DNA from: Spirochaetota bacterium
GTDB lineage: Bacteria > Spirochaetota > Spirochaetia > SZUA-6
Assembly (NCBI GenBank): GCA_003641675.1
Contig: QNBI01000069.1
Location: 1 to 8,132, forward strand
Reading direction: 5' to 3'
Length of the DNA stretch: 8,132 nt
Shown here: positions 5,329 to 8,132 of the stretch, piece after piece
How the letters are laid out: every line of letters starts with the position of its first letter
Numbering within the stretch: the first letter of the stretch is position 1
Notes under the pieces: generated by a model
Database searches by the model: none
What the model saw: only the letters and a program-made list of their open reading frames with translations
Told to the model about the DNA's origin: nothing
Program-made: the position numbers and the translations under genes

Positions 5329-7782
5329 CTATGATAATATATTAGTAATACTTTCCACCAAAACATCTGCATTAAAGGGTTTCTGTATAAACCCCTTACA
5401 GCCCTCGTCTAAAAGTTTATCGGCAATTCCGCCCCGGCTGTAGCCACTTGCAAGCAGCACCCTGACATAAGGATTAATTTCCCGCAGTCTGTAATACGTT
5501 TCACTACCGCTCATCTCAGGCATTGTGAGATCAAGAATAACCAAATCTATATGCTTAAATTTATTCTTATAAATCGAAACAGCATCCTGTCCGCTTTGAG
5601 CAGTAATAACGCTAAATCCTAATCTTTGCAGCATTCTGCTACCGACAGAGATAATCATCTCTTCATCATCTATGAGCAGAATACTTTTTTTACGATAATA
5701 ATCCGTATTTTTAATTTTAGTGTCTGCCGCCGGTTCCTTGTTCTTAGCTTTTTCACCTTTATCTGCACCCGCAACCGGCAGATATATACTAAACTCAGCC
5801 CCCTTCCCCGGCTCACTTTCAACAATAATAAAACCGCCATGATTTTTTACGATTCCGTAGACAGAAGCCAAACCCAAACCGGTGCCTCTTTTCATGCCCT
5901 TTGTTGTAAAAAACGGTTCAAATATTTTTTTCTTAATTTCTTTATCCATTCCTCTGCCGGTATCAGCCACCGTTATTACAGCATAACTGCCGGGGTTAAC
6001 GTTAAAATCGGAAAAGCTGGTCCCATGTAAAACCTGTTTTTCGGTTTTTACCGTTAACTTTCCCCCTTCCGGCATAGCCTGCCATGCATTTACATAGAGG
6101 TTCATGAGAACCTGACGAAACTGGCTTCTATCCACCTGTACAAAACCTATATTTTCCATAAGTTTTGTTTTTACAGTTATTTCTTTTTTCGTCCTCCAGA
6201 AAAGTTTTGTTGTTTCATTAACAATCTCGTTAATATCAAGCAACTCTACCCTGTACTTTCCACCGCGTGCAAACCCTAAAAGCTGCCTTGTTAAATCTGC
6301 GCCGTTTTTTATATACTGCTCAATCAACCTTAACTTTTCGTACTCAGGATCATCTGTATTTCTATCGAGGATCATCAGTGATATGTTTCCCTGAATCGCC
6401 ATAAGCAGATTGTTAAAGTCATGAGCAATGCCCCCTGCAAGAGTACCGAGAGATTCCATCCTCTCCGCTCTATGGACCTTTTCCTCCAAAAGATGTCTCT
6501 CCTCCTGTCTCCTTTTACTCTCTATAAATCTTGCTATCATACCGGAGGCTGTCTGCAAAAGGGTTATATCTTCGTATGTCCAGTTATACTCCCTTTTACA
6601 GTCATCAAACCCTATGAACCCGTAGAGCTCATTATCCACAAGAACAGGAATATTTAAAATGGAAAGCACCCCTTGAGGTTCAAGTATCCTCCTGTCTTTT
6701 TCTGAAAATTCGGACACAAGTCCTCCGAACCATGTTCCTTTCGCAAAATTCTTATAAACTGTATCTGAAAGTTCATTGTAGTAAAGTTTATTTAAAAGGG
6801 GGTTTTCCTTCTGCGGTAAAATGCCTTCATCACAGACCTCCTCCACCTGGCGCGCATACATTCTCTTTTTTTCATCGTAGTAATTTTTAAAAAGATAGAC
6901 CCTGCTTACACCGGTGGCTTTTAAGAGCTCTTTAAGCGCATTTTGTATTCCGTTTTTATGGTCCAGAAGAGCCCTTGAACATGCGGCAAGACCTCTTTCG
7001 TAATTTAGGCGTACACGCAGCTTTCTCTCTGTCTGTTTTAAATCTGTAATATCAATGGCCAGCTCAAACTTTACATCACTGCCGTCTGTCCATTTAATTA
7101 TTTTATCTGTCAGCAGATAATCCCGGTTTATCCGCGGATTGTGATACGACCATGTGTAGCCCTCCCCGCCTCTCTGCAGAAGTAAACGATTTGTGCAGAA
7201 GCTGCACGGGGAATCAAAGTTATGGAATACCTTATAACAGACTTTACCTACAGGGTTAAACTCACTTTTCTTTAAAGATGCGTTATTAACAAATATAACC
7301 CTGTAGGTTTTCGGATCAATAACACAGATGCTCTCGTTAATGCTGTTAAAAATAGAGAGAAGCTGTTCCCGTCCTTTCCTCAAAGACAGCTCCCTGCTCT
7401 TAATAGCATCCGCCATATCAATAAGATTTTCAGAAACAGTACTCAGTTCATGAAAAGAAAACGATGCAGATATTTTTTCTGCACCGTCTCCATGCGGAAC
7501 ACTCTCTTTATCAAGAGCTGCAGCAGGTATGCCGAATAAAGAGTGCAGGACGCCAATCATCCTGCGGTTAATGATAAAAAGTACTATTAAGGAACTCAGA
7601 ATAGTGAAGGAAAGAAAACCTGTAATAATTCCGCCAATTCCGCCGATTTCACCGGGCAAAGTCCCGGAGCACCCTACGCTGAAAATACCACTAAATACAA
7701 AGAACAAAATAAGGACAGCAGAGAAAAAAGGTAAAATAATTAAAATACCAGTGATCCTCTTTAAACTGTTTAATGTTCTCAT
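5329..7782 (-). CDS. Membrane-anchored hybrid sensor histidine kinase (PAS-GAF-HisKA-HATPase-REC)
   Basis: An 817-residue inner-membrane sensor kinase. Two hydrophobic helices (about 9-32 and 50-71) enclose a Gly-rich loop of only about 18 residues, too short for a periplasmic sensor domain. A HAMP-like linker (about 72-135) leads to a PAS domain (about 138-250) carrying Cys182, Cys193 and Cys196 in [15 protein letters not shown], then a GAF domain (about 262-420). The HisKA region has phospho-acceptor His454 in GGIAHDFNN. The ATPase domain shows [10 protein letters not shown] at 561-570, DTGRG at 607-611, FEPFFTTK at 621-628 and GTGLGL at 633-638. A C-terminal receiver (about 699-816) has Asp705-Asp706, phospho-acceptor Asp751 in [10 protein letters not shown], Ser779 and Lys801, all expected residues. 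There is no DNA-binding output domain, so signal must pass to an unseen partner. Phosphotransfer is family knowledge; the signal is unknown. The ATG has no Shine-Dalgarno sequence, but it places the first membrane helix at the terminus and no better start is visible. The gene sits 27 bp before tal-pgi. Confidence 0.95.
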   Translation of the reverse strand: MRTLNSLKRITGILIILPFFSAVLILFFVFSGIFSVGCSGTLPGEIGGIGGIITGFLSFTILSSLIVLFIINRRMIGVLHSLFGIPAAALDKESVPHGDGAEKISASFSFHELSTVSENLIDMADAIKSRELSLRKGREQLLSIFNSINESICVIDPKTYRVIFVNNASLKKSEFNPVGKVCYKVFHNFDSPCSFCTNRLLLQRGGEGYTWSYHNPRINRDYLLTDKIIKWTDGSDVKFELAIDITDLKQTERKLRVRLNYERGLAACSRALLDHKNGIQNALKELLKATGVSRVYLFKNYYDEKKRMYARQVEEVCDEGILPQKENPLLNKLYYNELSDTVYKNFAKGTWFGGLVSEFSEKDRRILEPQGVLSILNIPVLVDNELYGFIGFDDCKREYNWTYEDITLLQTASGMIARFIESKRRQEERHLLEEKVHRAERMESLGTLAGGIAHDFNNLLMAIQGNISLMILDRNTDDPEYEKLRLIEQYIKNGADLTRQLLGFARGGKYRVELLDINEIVNETTKLFWRTKKEITVKTKLMENIGFVQVDRSQFRQVLMNLYVNAWQAMPEGGKLTVKTEKQVLHGTSFSDFNVNPGSYAVITVADTGRGMDKEIKKKIFEPFFTTKGMKRGTGLGLASVYGIVKNHGGFIIVESEPGKGAEFSIYLPVAGADKGEKAKNKEPAADTKIKNTDYYRKKSILLIDDEEMIISVGSRMLQRLGFSVITAQSGQDAVSIYKNKFKHIDLVILDLTMPEMSGSETYYRLREINPYVRVLLASGYSRGGIADKLLDEGCKGFIQKPFNADVLVESITNILS

Positions 7783-7792
7783 ATAATTAATT

Positions 7793-7798
7793 ATTATA
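7793..7798 (-). promoter_or_regulatory. Possible -10 box of the kinase gene, implying a near-leaderless mRNA
   Basis: The minus strand has a perfect TATAAT whose last base is 10 nt before the kinase ATG. Normal spacing would start the transcript about 3-5 nt before the ATG. No good -35 lies at 17 nt upstream (TTTAAT there). TTGAAC at 7816-7811 is only 12 nt away, too close. The stretch is very AT-rich, so a chance match is quite possible. Confidence 0.3.
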
Positions 7799-7819
7799 TA
7801 TTAAAATCCCGTTCAATTA

Positions 7820-7840
7820 AAAGTAGCTTAATGATACTTT
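7820..7840 (-). repeat. Short inverted repeat between the right-edge gene and the kinase gene
   Basis: AAAGTA at 7820-7825 and TACTTT at 7835-7840 form 6-bp complementary arms around a 9-nt loop. It begins 4 bp after the stop of the upstream gene. On the transcript it would be an AT-rich hairpin followed by a few U, a poor terminator at best. It could equally be an operator half-site pair or chance. Confidence 0.22.
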
Positions 7841-7844
7841 AAAA

Positions 7845-8132
7845 TCAGGGCAGGGGCAGATCGGAAAGAGGTTTAAACACATCCGGCACATCCTGCGCCT
7901 TTAAAGCTTCTCCTCTTCTGTGGAACTCCGGCAGGAGCTGCTGAAAATCTGTATCCATTCTCAGTTCTGCATCGTTGTAGCCTGATTTAAAAATATCAAC
8001 AGTTTCTTCTGCAAGCCTTGGCAGTCCTTTAAAAACATTATTCTCCTTTAAAATTACAGCGGAAAGTGCAAACATCAGAGCACCACCAGGTATAGCACCC
8101 AGCGCTGTGGTATCCATAGCAGGGTAACATAA
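7845..8132 (-). CDS. C-terminal fragment of an unrecognised protein
   Basis: The frame is open from the right edge to a TGA at 7847-7845, showing 95 residues. The codons upstream of the internal ATG at 8117 (reading LCYPA) are also open, so this is more likely the tail of a longer gene than a 90-residue protein. The visible part starts with a Gly/Ala-rich hydrophobic stretch, MDTTALGAIPGGALMFALSA, then turns hydrophilic and helical (LPRLAEETVDIFKSGYND, FQQLLPEFHRRGEALKAQD) and ends in LSDLPLP. The hydrophobic part could be a membrane helix or a buried helix of a nucleotide-binding enzyme; a faint likeness to the C-terminal T-x-LG-x-x-P segment of GMC-type FAD oxidoreductases is too weak to name it. 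The kinase gene follows after 62 bp. Function unknown. Confidence 0.6.
   Translation of the reverse strand, partial: LCYPAMDTTALGAIPGGALMFALSAVILKENNVFKGLPRLAEETVDIFKSGYNDAELRMDTDFQQLLPEFHRRGEALKAQDVPDVFKPLSDLPLP

Noticed and set aside
7811..7816. TTGAAC as the -35 box of the kinase promoter
   Set aside because: It is 12 nt from TATAAT, too close. At 17 nt it would pair with TAATTA and start transcription inside the coding sequence.
7845..8132. GMC-type FAD oxidoreductase C-terminus
   Set aside because: Only a faint T-x-LG-x-x-P resemblance; the usual Asn-Pro and the family's short C-terminal tail are not matched, as about 65 extra residues follow.

Overview
The window reads as ordinary bacterial chromosome from a Gram-negative-like, probably anaerobic or sediment-type bacterium. 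I cannot name the lineage from sequence alone. Every gene I can support lies on the minus strand, so transcription runs from the right edge to the left. Coding density is high, intergenic regions are AT-rich, and most genes with a visible ribosome binding site use a GAGGAG or AGGTGA type. I found no tRNA, rRNA, CRISPR array, insertion sequence or phage gene.

Right block (8132 to 1081), in transcription order. First comes the C-terminal end of an unrecognised protein cut by the right edge. A 62-bp AT-rich gap follows, then an 817-residue membrane-anchored hybrid histidine kinase (two membrane helices, HAMP-like linker, PAS with a cysteine cluster, GAF, HisKA, HATPase, receiver). After 27 bp comes a 916-residue fusion of transaldolase and glucose-6-phosphate isomerase, and after 12 bp zwf, glucose-6-phosphate dehydrogenase. 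The last two form a compact sugar-phosphate unit. Isomerase and dehydrogenase share glucose-6-phosphate, and transaldolase returns pentose-phosphate carbon to fructose-6-phosphate. 6-Phosphogluconolactonase and 6-phosphogluconate dehydrogenase are not in the window. The short gap suggests that the kinase may be co-transcribed with the sugar genes, but nothing in the sequence shows that it controls them.

Left block (1020 to 1) is a separate heavy-metal resistance operon. It has a sigma-70-type promoter (consensus TTGACA, 17-bp spacer), a 34-bp near-perfect palindrome just downstream of the -10 box, an ArsR/SmtB-family repressor with an intact alpha-5 metal site, and, 2 bp later, the N-terminus of a P-type metal ATPase with a Cys-x-x-Cys metal-binding domain. 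The layout implies classic autoregulated metal efflux, with apo-repressor covering the start site and metal releasing it.

The points most worth a second look are the repressor's metal-site composition, the detailed promoter/operator architecture with a possible 12-codon leader peptide, the kinase's possible leaderless start and its cysteine-bearing PAS domain, and the unidentified right-edge gene. I did not find convincing evidence of a wholly new system.
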